NCBI GenBank assembly: GCA_001939145.1
Contig: LSRX01000050.1
Coordinates: 1,125,092 to 1,189,091 of the forward strand
Length of the DNA stretch: 64,000 bases
Reading direction: 5' to 3'
Source: Symbiodinium microadriaticum
Taxonomy: Eukaryota > Sar > Dinophyceae > Suessiales > Symbiodiniaceae
Shown here piece by piece: positions 39,684 through 50,945 of the stretch (within the stretch, counting starts at the first letter, position 1; every line of letters begins with the position of its first letter). The translations under genes were made by a program, and so were the position numbers. Under the pieces are notes generated by a model. The model had not been told where the DNA came from, did no database searches, and worked only from the letters and a program-made list of their open reading frames with translations.

Positions 39684-39784
39684 CATATGGGTAGTTCTCT
39701 GAAGTAGGGTCCGTTCGAGGGTCCTTTTTGTAAGCGTGCCGCACCCTTCAGGGGACCTAAAAATTTGGAGAGCTACTCATATAA
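39684..39784. repeat. Hairpin element, family A
   Basis: The left arm CATATGGGTAGTTCTCTGAA and right arm TTTGGAGAGCTACTCATAT pair imperfectly; inside are GGGTCC/GGGACC and a TAAGCGTGCCGCACC spacer. Same design as 716-826. Confidence 0.65.
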
Positions 39785-39921
39785 CATGTACGCCACAACC
39801 CTACTCGCACTATCAAGGCGCCTGTCTTCACCCCGGGCTCAGGAAACCCGCAAGTCGTACAGACAGCAGCCTCTAAGCCTTGGATCTTGCAAATTAGACT
39901 ACGTGGCAAGTTAGAATATAT

Positions 39922-40073
39922 AGGGTTTAGGGTTTAGGGCTTAGGGTTGAGGGTTTGGGGCTTAGGGTCCAGGGTTTAGGGTGTAGGGTTTAGGGTTTAG
40001 GGCTTAGGGTTGAGGGTTTGGGGCTTAGGGTCCAGGGTTTAGGGTGTAGGGTTTAGGGTTTAGGGTTTAGGGA
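39922..40073. repeat. G-rich tract with 63-bp duplication
   Basis: TTTAGGG units. The segment containing TTGAGGGTTTGGGGC occurs at 39947 and 40010, a 63-bp tandem duplication. Confidence 0.88.
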
Positions 40074-40527
40074 TGTATATCTGCTAACGTACCTTGCGTT
40101 GTGCGATTTGATTTTCAACTCAGGCCGATGTAAGCCCCATTCTAAACCCTGTAAATCCTAAACCCGGTATGCTTCTGTTGCTTCCCTGCGTTGGTGTTGA
40201 GTTGATGCTTCTTGACGTTTTTATGTTATACACATTACCTGTGACCCCAAACCCTACAAAACAGTAGGTTGTGACCCTTACTTAGAGGGTAGAACCCTTA
40301 AATCGGGAGGGTTTTGGATCCCCAGGTGTACATCATAAGTGTATATGGGCTTGGGAATCGAAACTTCTTCCCAAAGCAACCTTCTAGCGTTGTCTCCCGA
40401 AGCTCGTTTCTAATGGGTAAGTCCCCACATTGTTGTCCGCAATTCTGGCGGATCACGGGTGGTACTGGCGATGTTCAGCCAGCCCCTTGAGTCTTTGAGG
40501 CTCAGGCTGTAGAAGCTCTGAAAGCCG
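40074..40527. other. No gene recognised
   Basis: Unique sequence; nothing supported. Confidence 0.45.
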
Positions 40528-41000
40528 TTGAACCCTAAACCCTCAACCCTCAAACCCTACACCCTCAACCCCTAAACCATAAGTAACCCCAAACCCCTAA
40601 ACGCCTAAACCCTAAACCCCTAAACCCCCAACCTAAGCCCCTCAACCCCAAACCGCTAAGCCCTAAACCTCTAAACCCCTAAATAAACCCTAAACCCCTA
40701 AACCCTAAACACCTAAACCCTAAACCCCTAAACCCCTAAACCCTAAACCCTAAACCCCTAAGCCCTAAACCCCTAAACCCCTAAACCCCTAAGCCCTAAA
40801 CCCCTAAGCCCTAAACCCCTAAACCCCTAAACCCCTAAGCCCCTAAACCCTAAACCCCTAAACCTCAAACCCTTAAACCTAAACCCCTAAACCTCAAACC
40901 CCTAAACCTCAAACCCCTAAACCTTAAACCCTTAAACCTAAACCCCTAAACCCTAAACCCCTCAACCTTAACCCCTAAACCCTAAACCCCTAAACCCTAA
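40528..41000. repeat. Long CCCCTAAA/CCCTAAA array
   Basis: The densest C-rich array in the window, about 470 bp, alternating 7- and 8-mer units with few interruptions. About 100 bp of unique DNA follows, then an inverted G-rich array. Confidence 0.95.
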
Positions 41001-41097
41001 GCTTGGCCAATGCGCACAGAGTTAGCCAAAACCCCGGGCCTGGGGCCTTTGTAGCATCCTTGTGGTCCTTTTGACTCCTTCAAGGCCCTAGCTAACC

Positions 41098-41312
41098 AGG
41101 GTTTTTGGGTTTAGGGTGCAGAGTTTAGGGTTTAGGGTTTAGAGTTTATAGGGTTAAGGGTTTAGGGTTTAGGGTCCAGAGTTTTGGGTTTAGGGTTCTG
41201 GGTTTATAGGTTAAGGATTTAGGGTTTATAGGGTTCAGAGTGTAGGGTTTAGGGTTAAGGATTTAGGGTTTAGGGTCCAGAGTTTAGGGTTTAGGGTTTG
41301 GGATGTAGGGCC
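41098..41312. repeat. TTTAGGG-orientation array
   Basis: TTTAGGG units mixed with GGTCCAGAGTTT and GTTTATAGGGTT words; inverted relative to 40528-41000. Confidence 0.9.
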
Positions 41313-42060
41313 CTACATGAGCTACATCCCAAACCCCTGAAGTACCAAAATCCTTGCACATGCTCCAGGTCCTGCTGGAACTTCTCATAAACGGCCACAG
41401 CTCTAAACCCTAAAGCCACCGAATCCATAAATTCCCGAAGAAACCAAAGCCGATGAATGTCTTGTTATCATCGCCGTGTGCCTTGCATGTAGATCGATAA
41501 CATATACCCAAACCTGCTCTAATCAAATGGAAAGAGTTTAATGCCCGGCCTTGACCCCCTCAGCCGCGCGGTGCGAACGTCCCAGGCGACCCTGGCATTC
41601 TGCGTCAGGCCACCGGAGAGGTTGCGAAGTCTGCGCCACTCGATTTCGTGTTGTTCTGTTTGCTGTGTTTGTAATTTGTTCGTTCGTTTGCCGGTTTGTT
41701 GCGGAAGGTTTTTGTTGGCCTGTGGAGTTTGGAGTTTCGGTGCGTGGGTTTAGGGAGGCTTCCGGTCCGGTGTTTTGTTGACATGTCACGCCGTTTTGGC
41801 ACAAGTCCTTAAGGCTTGAGGGCTTTTGGGTGTGTCGCTCTCGACTTAGGCCGTGGTGGTTTTCGCTTCAACATATTTAGGTTTGGGCTTTCAAGCTCAA
41901 CGAAGGTGGTGCATGTCGGGCCTTCTTCTGGTTTGGGGCATGTAGGGTAGGCTTACTCTTTTGATTAGGCCTGTCGGGTTCACGATGTGCCAGAAGTATT
42001 AATTAGGGAGTTTGTTTGTGATTGCAGACTCCCAATTACAAGGGCCTGCTGCTCTTGCTG
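41313..42060. other. No gene recognised
   Basis: Unique sequence. Frames at 41541-41804 are open on both strands over the same bases, with no motif. Confidence 0.45.
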
Positions 42061-42476
42061 CCCTAAACCCCAAAGCTCATTAAACCCCAAGCCCCAAAGC
42101 AACCCAAATCCAAAAAATATATAGCCGCAAAACCCAAAAAATCTGGGCCCTATAAGCCCTGAATTCGAAGCTCTAAGCCCCTAAACCCCTCAACCCTAAA
42201 CCCCTAAACCCCTGTACCCGAAAACCCCTCAACCCTAAGCCCCGAAACCGAAACCCCTCAACCCAAAGCCCCTAAACCCTAAAAGCCCCTCAACCCTAAA
42301 CCCCTAAACCCCTGTACCCGAAAACCCCTCAACCCCAAACCCTAAAACACCTAAACCCCTGTACCCTAAACCCCTAAATCCTAAACCCCTAAACCCTAAA
42401 ACCCCTAAATCCTAAACCCTAAAAACCCCTCAACCCTAAACCCCTAAACCCCCAAAATCCTAAACCCTAAAAGCAA
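42061..42476. repeat. CCCTAAA/CCCCTCAACC array
   Basis: Tandem C-rich units with a higher-order duplication: CCTGTACCCGAAAACCCC recurs at about 42212 and 42312. Confidence 0.9.
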
Positions 42477-42512
42477 GGTGGCCCGCATGTTGCTGCCTTC
42501 TTTGCGGCCTCT
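42477..42512 (+). CDS. Possible exon start cut by the N gap
   Basis: CCCTAAAAG|CAAGGTGGCC repeats the boundary seen at the PPR chip at 8765. The frame reads KVARMLLPSLRP and runs into the gap. Too short to identify. Confidence 0.2.
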
Positions 42513-42935
42513 NNNNNNNNNNNNNNNNNNNNNNNNNNNNNNNNNNNNNNNNNNNNNNNNNNNNNNNNNNNNNNNNNNNNNNNNNNNNNNNNNNNNNNNN
42601 NNNNNNNNNNNNNNNNNNNNNNNNNNNNNNNNNNNNNNNNNNNNNNNNNNNNNNNNNNNNNNNNNNNNNNNNNNNNNNNNNNNNNNNNNNNNNNNNNNNN
42701 NNNNNNNNNNNNNNNNNNNNNNNNNNNNNNNNNNNNNNNNNNNNNNNNNNNNNNNNNNNNNNNNNNNNNNNNNNNNNNNNNNNNNNNNNNNNNNNNNNNN
42801 NNNNNNNNNNNNNNNNNNNNNNNNNNNNNNNNNNNNNNNNNNNNNNNNNNNNNNNNNNNNNNNNNNNNNNNNNNNNNNNNNNNNNNNNNNNNNNNNNNNN
42901 NNNNNNNNNNNNNNNNNNNNNNNNNNNNNNNNNNN
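42513..42935. other. Assembly gap (N)
   Basis: 423 undetermined bases between a C-rich array and a G-rich segment. Confidence 1.
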
Positions 42936-43560
42936 ACACTATCGGGTTTAGGGGTTTAGGATTCAGAGTAGGGTTTGGGGATATGGGTTCTGCGTTTTGG
43001 TTTCAGGGCTTCAGGGTTTGGGGATATGGATTCTGGGTTTTGGTTTCAGGGTTTAGGGTTTGGTGATATAGGGATCAGAATAAGACTCCAAGATTAGCGG
43101 AGAGGTTGTAGGGCACTAGAAGGGGGCTCCTGAGTGATAGTAGGCCTTACTGAACGCATGCCCGGAATGATTTTGATAGGGTCCTCAACAGTCAGACGGG
43201 TGATTTGTAAGGCTCCCGAGTTTTAGTTAGGGTACCGAGGAGCCCTTAAAAGAACGTTTGAAAGGAACCCCTAAGAGGAGCCCTTAAAGGGAGAAGCCCA
43301 GCGTCCGGAAAACATGACACCCCCCAATCCCCGAAGGTTTGATGCCCCAGAAAACCATGGAAAAATAATGTCGTGCCATCTTCTTTAGGGTTTGGGGTTT
43401 AAGGTTTAGGGTTTGGGGTTAAGTTTAGTCCCAAAGAGCACACGATGTAGGGGTGAACACATCATAGACGGGCCACATAAGGACTAACCGTTGCCTCCGC
43501 CACTTCAGCGAGAGCAGAACAACAAACGCAAAAACACACACACACAGAGAGAGAGACAGA
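42936..43560. other. G-rich words and unique sequence
   Basis: A roughly 60-bp near-duplication around GGTTTGGGGATATGG (about 42973 and 43014). No gene recognised. Confidence 0.5.
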
Positions 43561-43910
43561 GACAAAACCCTCAAACACCTCAACCTACCTAAGCCCGACG
43601 CTCTGAACCCCGAAACCCCGAAGCCCCAAGCCTAAACCCTAAGCCCTAAACAAACAAACTAAGCCGTAAACAAAACCTTAAGCCTTATAAACCCTAAACA
43701 AAAACACTTAAACCCCAAAAACTCCAAAGCCTGAACCCTAAACCCCAAAACCCTAAACCCCTAAACCCTAAACCTCTAAACCCCTTAACCCCTAAACACC
43801 CCAAACAACCCCAAAGCCTAAACCCTAGACACTCAAACCCTAAACCATAAACCCCCCAACCCATGAACCCCTAAACACCCCAAACACCCCAACCCCTAAA
43901 GCCTTGCCAG
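43561..43910. repeat. Degenerate C-rich tract
   Basis: CCCTAAAC, AAACAAAC and CCCCAAAC variants, more eroded than 40528-41000. Confidence 0.85.
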
Positions 43911-44135
43911 GCGGGATTTTCGCAAGGCAAGCGATGCGGAGCTCCAGCAGCTCGGAAATCCTGGGCTTGGAGGGCTGAAGCCTCACTGTTTGGGAGTTTA
44001 GTTTTGGGGGTTAGGGTTTAGGGTGCCTGTATATAAATTCTAGTCTTGGGGTTTAGGTTTTAGGGTTTAGGGTGCCTATAAATTCTAGTTTTGGGGTTTA
44101 GGTTTTAGGGATTAGGGTTTAGGGTCTCTACAAAG
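43911..44135. repeat. Chip followed by duplicated G-rich units
   Basis: A roughly 90-bp GC-rich chip (43911-43998) reading FRKASDAELQQLGNPGL, then three tandem copies of a roughly 60-bp unit containing TATAAATTCTAG/CAAAGTCTAG and TTTTAGGGTTTAGGG. Confidence 0.6.
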
Positions 44136-44208
44136 TCTAGCTTGGGGTTTGTACTAAGAGCCTACAAGGGGCGCTGGCTATGGTAGTTTCAGGTGTGTCT
44201 CCACATAG

Positions 44209-44272
44209 CCCAAAGTAGGACTACTTGCAGACTTTGGACCCCACAGTGGGGCAGTCTTGGTATACTTGGAGT
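44209..44272. repeat. Dispersed repeat, family D
   Basis: AGCCCAAAGTAGG at the left, GACTTTGGACCCC inside, and TATACTTGGAG at the right. A related copy is at 60513-60576 with GACTTTAGGCCCC and GCATACTTGGAG. Shorter kin lie near 47318 and 48046. Confidence 0.6.
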
Positions 44273-44279
44273 CTTACGA

Positions 44280-45580
44280 TTAGGACAAGAGGGTGTTATG
44301 AGATGTCATCCGTTTCTTTTCATTACTGTACTGTAGGGTTTTGTGATTTCTTAACAGCATATTTAAATTTCTGTTTGGGTTTGATCGTCCTCAGCGAAAC
44401 ATGAACAAGGGCTGTTCAATCATCATCGGGAGTGCTCCCATTCCTGATGAAATGACGGCCCGCAGGTTTAGAATGACACCTGAGGACTCCAGCAGCCAAA
44501 GCTGAATCCTCAAATCAGAAGTCTGAATTTGGGCATCGTCCCCATATACCGCCAATGTGAGTTTTTTCCTGACTCTGAACAGAACCCCTACGAGGCGGCA
44601 AAAGATAATCCCAATGTCCTTCCACCGCGTCATAGCAAGTCTCCCACAAAGCCCCAGACAGCAAACAAAGCCTTGCAGGGTTAAGGTTTCGGGGTTTCGG
44701 TTTTAGGGTTTAGGGAGCTTGATGTTGAGTCAGAAGCTTCGCCTGTGCGATGAAGGTTGAATGTCCTTTCTTATCGCTCGCTAACTTCAACTTCCCTGAC
44801 CTCAACTTCCTGAACTCTGTGATGCATTGAAGAAGAAAGGCAGAAAGTAAAAACCTGAACCTACCTCGAACCCCTAGATTTCCTACAAGTAACCCCTGCA
44901 GGAGAAGCCCTAGACACCGTAAAAGCCCTAGACACCGCAAACTCTGAAAGCACCCTGGTCTTACCCTAAGCTCGAAGCCCATGCTTCATCCCAGTCCCTA
45001 TCAGCCCTCAGCCCCTAAACCCTAAACTCCCAGGCCTATCGGCCGGGTTGTGCTGGACTCCATGGTGGAGGAGGCAACAGCGACGCGAGCTTGCTGTTTC
45101 CGTTTAGGGTTGCCCCTAAGGGTTCGAATGCCTGAAAATCACAAGCCTGATGTTAGGCTTCTACATGGTGTACGGTGTAGGGTTGACAGGGTGCAGAGTT
45201 GAGGGTTTTAGTTGGAGGTTTAAGGGTTGCGGTGTAGGATTTGTTTGCGCTGGACTTAAGGCGAGGGCTTCGGTTTTCAGCTGACTCTGGTTGGGGTTCA
45301 ACCCAACATCCTCAAACGCTAGGTGAAGCTCACCAGGTTAGTCTTTCTCGAAGCCCTACCCTATCCGCCGTCAACTGAAGATGTATTACGAGCCTGAACC
45401 CTATGAAGCACAACCACAACCCCACCATCAACCAGATAAATTTCACGAGAATGTCGGCCAAGCAGCACGATCCTTTAATATGAGTACCCCGAACACAAAG
45501 ACCCCTAAATTTAGCAAACCTCCGCATAAGCAACAGTTTGACAGGTTGATGTCTCTGCTGAGGCCCCATGTGAAGCTACA
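44280..45580. other. No gene recognised; one PPR-like chip
   Basis: 45045-45100 reads VLDSMVEEATATRAC between C-rich units (45015-45030) and a TTTAGGG unit (45103). The LDSMVEEA part resembles the second helix of a PPR repeat, but is too short to call. Frames at 44391-44633 and 44710-44982 (minus) have no motif. Confidence 0.35.
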
Positions 45581-45686
45581 TACATACATGTATACATACA
45601 TACGTACGGACGGACGGACGTACGTACATGCATGCATACATACATACATACAATACATACATACATACATACATACATACATACAC
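45580..45686. repeat. ACAT/ATAC microsatellite
   Basis: Tetranucleotide array with a GGAC/CGTAC-rich interruption in the middle. Frames across it are repeat translations. Confidence 0.92.
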
Positions 45687-45924
45687 TGCCAAAAGTAAGA
45701 GGCTAAACCTGGCTTGTTCAGGCCAGGGAACTCGGCAACTCGTTCTAACCCACAACCCTTAAGACTCTCTGTGGTTTAGGGTTTTTCGTGGCCTCTGCTC
45801 CATGTTCCCAACTCTATGGTCCCTAAACCCCTAAACCCCTAAACCTGGTCACTCCTAGCCTTCCAGGAGGCGGACGAGGATCCTGGTGAAGAGATGAAAC
45901 CTCGTCGAAGATGAATGCTTTGTT

Positions 45925-46064
45925 CAGGGTACTTTGGGGCGCCGAAATAATTGCCTAGAGTATTTTTGGGGTTCCATATTATGATTATACTATAATGTAA
46001 CCCCCCCCCAAAAAAAAAAAAACAACTATTCTAATTGTTAGGCACCTATATTACCCTGAGGGTC
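45925..46064. repeat. Hairpin element with C/A homopolymer junction
   Basis: The left arm GGGTACTTTGGGGCGCCGAA continues ATAATTGCC. The right arm ends ATTGTTAGGCACCTATATTA then CCCTGA. They pair imperfectly. A TTTTTGGGGTT in the left arm is matched by C9A13 in the right arm, expanded by slippage. Confidence 0.6.
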
Positions 46065-48695
46065 ACAGTACTTGTCTTGTCATTCGGATAGTTGTGGTAG
46101 TTCTAGCAGGTCTAGGCTCGTCGTTAGGGGACGAAGCCAGTGATGATGAGATATCGGGACCCTTCGAGGTACTAGCTTCGTTTGGATTCAGGGCCGGTTG
46201 GAGATATATGGAGCCAACTCGGATTGTCTACAAAATCATTTGTGCGTCGGGAAGAGTCGTGGAGAGAGGATTCGGGGATCGGGATTTGGAGAAAAAGTCT
46301 CCAGGATTCGGATTAGGGTTTAGGGTGGTAAGCCCTACTATGAACGCTAAACCGGATTCCCTGTAGCAGAGTCCTCGGTCTCTGTCTTTGCTTCTGTCAT
46401 TCTCTCGCTCTGTCTTGATTCTCTCTGACACGTACATGCTCCCCTCGACGCATCTCGACGCCCTCGAAACTCCAAAGAATTCAGAGCCTCACAGCACTAA
46501 GTCGCCGGCCACAGCTCAGGATTTAGGGTTTACTTAGGGGTTTAGGGTTTAGGGGCTTAGGGCTTAGAGGGTTTAGTATTTAGGGCTCAGGATTTAAGGC
46601 TTGGGGTTTCCTCGTCTCGGGATCACCTTCAACTCTCACATCCACAAGCCCCATACTCCAAGACATAGCTCCAAGTCCTGGACCACAAGCCACAGCCAAA
46701 GGATCTAAACCCGAGCAGCCTAGATCCTGGATTCAACATCAAACCCCTTAACCCTTAAAGCCCTATATCCTAAACCCTACCCCAGAACCCTGTGTCGCCC
46801 TTCGCTCCAAGTTCAACAAACCACGGAAATGCCACCAAGCGCCACAGCCTCAACCTCCTGGGCTTGAAACCCCACTTATACCCTCGAAGCCCGAAACCCC
46901 ACTGAACCCTCAAAAGCCCGAAGCCCGAAGCCCCCCAAACAAAAACCCTCGCAGCCCAAACCTCCAAGAATGCATGCCTACACCCTAAACCCTAAACGCC
47001 CTTAGAGAACCCCCCAAAAAAGCATCCCTAAACCCTAACCCCCCTTAGAAAACCGCCCAAAAAGTCCCCCTCCCCACCCCAAGGATTTCTCTAGCAGACC
47101 TGGAGTCGAACTCAGCGGCTTTGGGTGAAGGCGTTCCGCCTCCTCTCTTCTCCCACAGAAGCCCGGTTTTGGGTTTAGAGTTTGGGGTTTCGGGTTTGGG
47201 GTTCTGGGTTTTGGGGTTCCACATAATTGGTAAACGTGTTCAGGGGCCCTGATTATATATGCATAGCATAGTATAGTATAACCCCCCAAAGCCCTAGTCC
47301 AATGCCCCAATTCATTATTTGTAGACTTTGGGCCTCGAAGTTGGTATTTTTTTGGTAGCTATAGAGTATACACCGCAAGGTTTAGGGTTTTCAGGATGTT
47401 GGTCTAGGGTTTTAGCGCTTTTTGGGCCGCAGCAAGTGGGACTTTGGGTTCCTGGCCCTTGCTGCTTGGCTGTTTAATGGCAGAAAAAAGCTTGGATTCT
47501 TGGTAAGGGTTTAGGGTTTAGGGTTTAGGGTGGGATCATTCCCTTTCGGCCCAAGTTTATACTAGAACACGTCCAAAGCCCTATTGAAAACGAATGCGTT
47601 TGGGTTCGCCCAGAAGGATTCTGACAATTTCGCGGGTGCGGGTGAGCCCTGAACCCTAAACCCTAAATCCCAAACCCTAAACCTTAAACCCTGAACCACT
47701 TGGCCCTGAACCACTTGCTGAAGCAGGCCAAGGGCCACCTCTGCTTGAGAAACTCCTGCCAGCTCCGAAATACCAACGGAGCAAAGCAGAAACTCGAAGC
47801 TCGAGACTAGAGTTTAGGGTTTGGGTTTAGTGCCCCATTTCCCATAACTTATAGATGACCTTAGACCCTGAGCCTTAGACCTGAAACGCCCAGAACTCGA
47901 AGCTCATGCTTCAGAAGCCCCTTTTCGTCACTCCCAGATCTCTAAAAACATAGCGTGTCTGCCTCCGACCATCTCTTACCGACTGCTTCTCTTTTTTAGA
48001 GATGAGACCCTAAACCTTTGTCCTAAGGGTCCAAGTATTCATTATTTAAGGACTTTGGGGCCTTTATAGGTACCAAAAACCATACCCCCTAAACCCTAAA
48101 CCCTAAACCCTTTAGGGTTTGTGCCTGTTTGCGACAGGCGCATCGGCCAAAGAGCTTTCTGCCGAGCGCGAAGACGACATGCCAAAGGCTCCCGGGCTAA
48201 GAGTTTTCGGGCGCATAGTCCCTAAACCCTAACCCATAAGAGCCCTAAGCCCTAAACCATAAGAGCCCTAAAGTGTGTAAGCTTCATTGTAGGAGCCAAG
48301 AGGTTCAGGGTGCAGGCTCTAAGCTTTATGTTAGGAGTTCTCTTCAAAATAGCGGTCCCTGCTCAGGGTTGCAGTTTGGGACTTGGGGCGGCCTGAGTCT
48401 CTGCAATTCCCATACAGTGGCCTGAACGCTGAGTAGTACTACGGTTCGTCGCGGCGGCTGGCGCCCCAAACATGCCCAAGCCAAAGATTAACTTTCAGAT
48501 TGTAGTGGGGTCGTTGCGGCTTCAGAGCTGAGATTATTCTCGGAAACTTTGAAAAAAAGCCGCCATTTGCGGTGCGTTTTAAGTCGTCTTTACGATTCTT
48601 CGGCCTTTGAGGTTTCAAGTTGCGGGTGATGATTTAGGGGTGGAGGGTTTAGGAGACCTTTGAGCCGTTGCCTGGCTTGCAGGCCAAGTCCAAGC
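46065..48695. other. No gene recognised; scattered telomere-like words
   Basis: Telomere-like clusters at 46310-46325, 46518-46615, 46740-47060 (C-rich), 47388-47420, 47506-47530, 47645-47700 and 48085-48120. At 48085-48120 C-rich units join directly to TTTAGGG units with no chip between. The remaining frames show no motif. Confidence 0.45.
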
Positions 48696-48696
48696 G

Positions 48697-48720
48697 AAGA
48701 GAGAGAGAGAGAGAGAGAGA
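48697..48720. repeat. (GA)n microsatellite
   Basis: A GAGAGA run of about 24 bp. Confidence 0.9.
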
Positions 48721-49097
48721 TTACGTGATGCGGTTCATGAAGTTCCTTTGATCCAGGTACCTTCGTTCAGGGTCCAAACACCCACTGGTCCTATGTTCCT
48801 TTTAGGTGTCTGAAGACTGAGCTGCATCTTCAACTACCCTGCAGCCTACGCCTTGCGGCGCCGAGCTTCTTATGCAGTTTGAGAGGTCCTGGGAACTTCC
48901 AGCGCCGAAACATGCCGGGTCGCACTGTGCTCGACCGAAACTGAGGCTTAGGAGAACTCCGTGGGAGCTCGAGGGTTAAAGCCTGGCAGAACCTGCGCCG
49001 GACTTGTTGCCACGGTCGCGAGGCTTCCCACGACACCGCCACGCAAGAAAGTCTAAGGCCTAAATGCCAAAAGAGACGCCCTGGACCCCAGAAGCCC

Positions 49098-49220
49098 TAA
49101 ACCCAACTCCTAAATCTACGAGAACCTCGAAACCCAAACCCTAAATCTACCAGAGCCTCCAAACCCAAACCCTAAAATCTACAAGAGCCTCGAAACCCAA
49201 ACCCTAAATCTACAAGAGCA
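49098..49220. repeat. 31-32-bp tandem repeat, 4 copies
   Basis: Units AAACCCAAACCCTAAATCTA followed by C(G/C/A)AGAGCCTCG recur with starts near 49130, 49161 and 49193, plus an initial diverged copy. Confidence 0.85.
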
Positions 49221-50784
49221 CCCTCTTGGGGAGAATCTGCAAACCTACCTCAGAGTCCTTCGCGACAGGAGTCCGCATCTGGAAGCAGCGTCCAGAAGCT
49301 GCTCAGACCAATTATGGGGCTTAAACCGTATAAGCCCTAACTAAACCTTTAATCGCCTAATGCTCCTGCGTTAGGGTTTAGGGCTCATCGGGGGTTTAGT
49401 GTTTAGGGTTTAGGGTTCTCGCATTCGGAGGAGTTGTTGGCGATTCTTGTTCGAGGTCTGTAGGGCTTTATACACACAGGGCTCAGAATTAGTGATTTCC
49501 ATGGGGCGGTATAGGGCTTGTTTCCTACCAAACTCTGGATCCTATGTTGGTAGTTCTTGTAGAAACCCTAAACCTTAAACCCTAAACCATAAACCTTAAA
49601 CCCTAAACCCGAAACCGTGAGTTGTGTACGGACTGGGACTCGACTCCCTTTAAATCCTTCGGACAAGTTAGCTGCGTTTTACAGTCAGGGGCAGGAGCGC
49701 TAAGGGCTGGTTAGCACAGGGTTGGCCTTTTGTGGTGGACAGCTCGCTTCACCAGTGGGCTTATAGGGTTTAGGATTTACATAGGGGCTCGCTTTACGGT
49801 GGGAGCTATATCACCGTAGTTTCCCAAAGCATGCCATGGCTAGAGTTTCTGATGTCCTGATACAGTCCAGAACGCCGCAGGGGGCTTGTGATTCCGAGGA
49901 AGCCCGGAAAGTCAACCGTAGTCTCACGGCACGGATGAACAATCTGCCATCTAGAAACCTTGGACCATCTTGCACCCTAAATCCTCCAATGGCCTTGCTC
50001 AGATTTTCAGCAAAGTAGGTGAATCGTTCAAGAGCTTGTGTCCCTGCAATAGTTGAGTTTGCAGTTTTCCGACACTACTTGGTTTTGTTGCGCATTCCCA
50101 ACATAAAATGAACACTTGACACATAAATTGGACCCCTTGAAGTTTGTGACACCGTGGTTTTAGTGCAGGGTCAAACACCCTCAATCCTGGTCCAAACCCC
50201 TCCCCACACCACTGAACAAGAAAAACATCCTCAACCTCAACCAGGCGGCGAGAGACTGGAGACAGCCGCGACTTGCAAGCAGACTGGGGGACGGATGTAC
50301 TGTACTACCCCGGGATCCCCGGCCAGAAAAGGAGCTACGGAGTTTTGCAGTTCGGATAGGGACTACCTTTGCACCTACTGTTTTCTACTCCGTCCTAACC
50401 CCGACTCCGTCCTAATCCCGAGCACTTTGCGCTCAAACCTGAAGCCTAAACCCTACACCCTAAACCCTAAACCCCACAGAGGTAAGTATAGATCCTACAC
50501 CCTAAACCCTAAATCCCCGCCTCGAATCAGAGGTGAGTATAGCGCAACAAAGTACTACTCATCCCGAACACATGTTCCCAACCTGCTGGAGTTCCCTACA
50601 ACCTCTGGGCCTCTCCGTATATAAAAACGGTCTGGGTCAAAGGGTTTTTCGGGTTTTAGGGTTTTGGGGTTTTAGGGTTTTAGGGGTTAGGATTTGGATT
50701 TTCAACCGATTCGTTTTAGTACAAAGACCCAGTTTATGTGGGGCTAAGCCTACGCACACGAAGATTTTTAACAGTCCTAGCACC
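49221..50784. other. No gene recognised
   Basis: Telomere-like words at 49373-49418, 49562-49615, 50450-50510 and 50640-50690. The 50154-50624 frame (156 residues) is rich in Pro/Lys from CCCTAAACCC translation and is rejected. Confidence 0.45.
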
Positions 50785-50945
50785 CTAACACCCTAAGGCC
50801 CTGAACCCCTAAACCCTAAACCCCTAAACCCTAAACCCCCAAACCCCTAAACCCCTAAACCCTAAACGACTGGACCCTAAACCCCTGAACCCTAAACCCC
50901 CAATCCCCTAAACCCTAAACCCCTAAACTCATAATCCCTCCACTC
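50785..50945. repeat. CCCCTAAA/CCCTAAA array
   Basis: Tandem C-rich units on the + strand. Confidence 0.9.

Noticed and set aside
42460..42951. Open frames of X residues
   Set aside because: Created by the N gap.
47090..47170. tRNA-like B-box (GAGTTCGACTCCAGG on the minus strand)
   Set aside because: The T-arm does not pair and no acceptor or D-arm can be folded around it.
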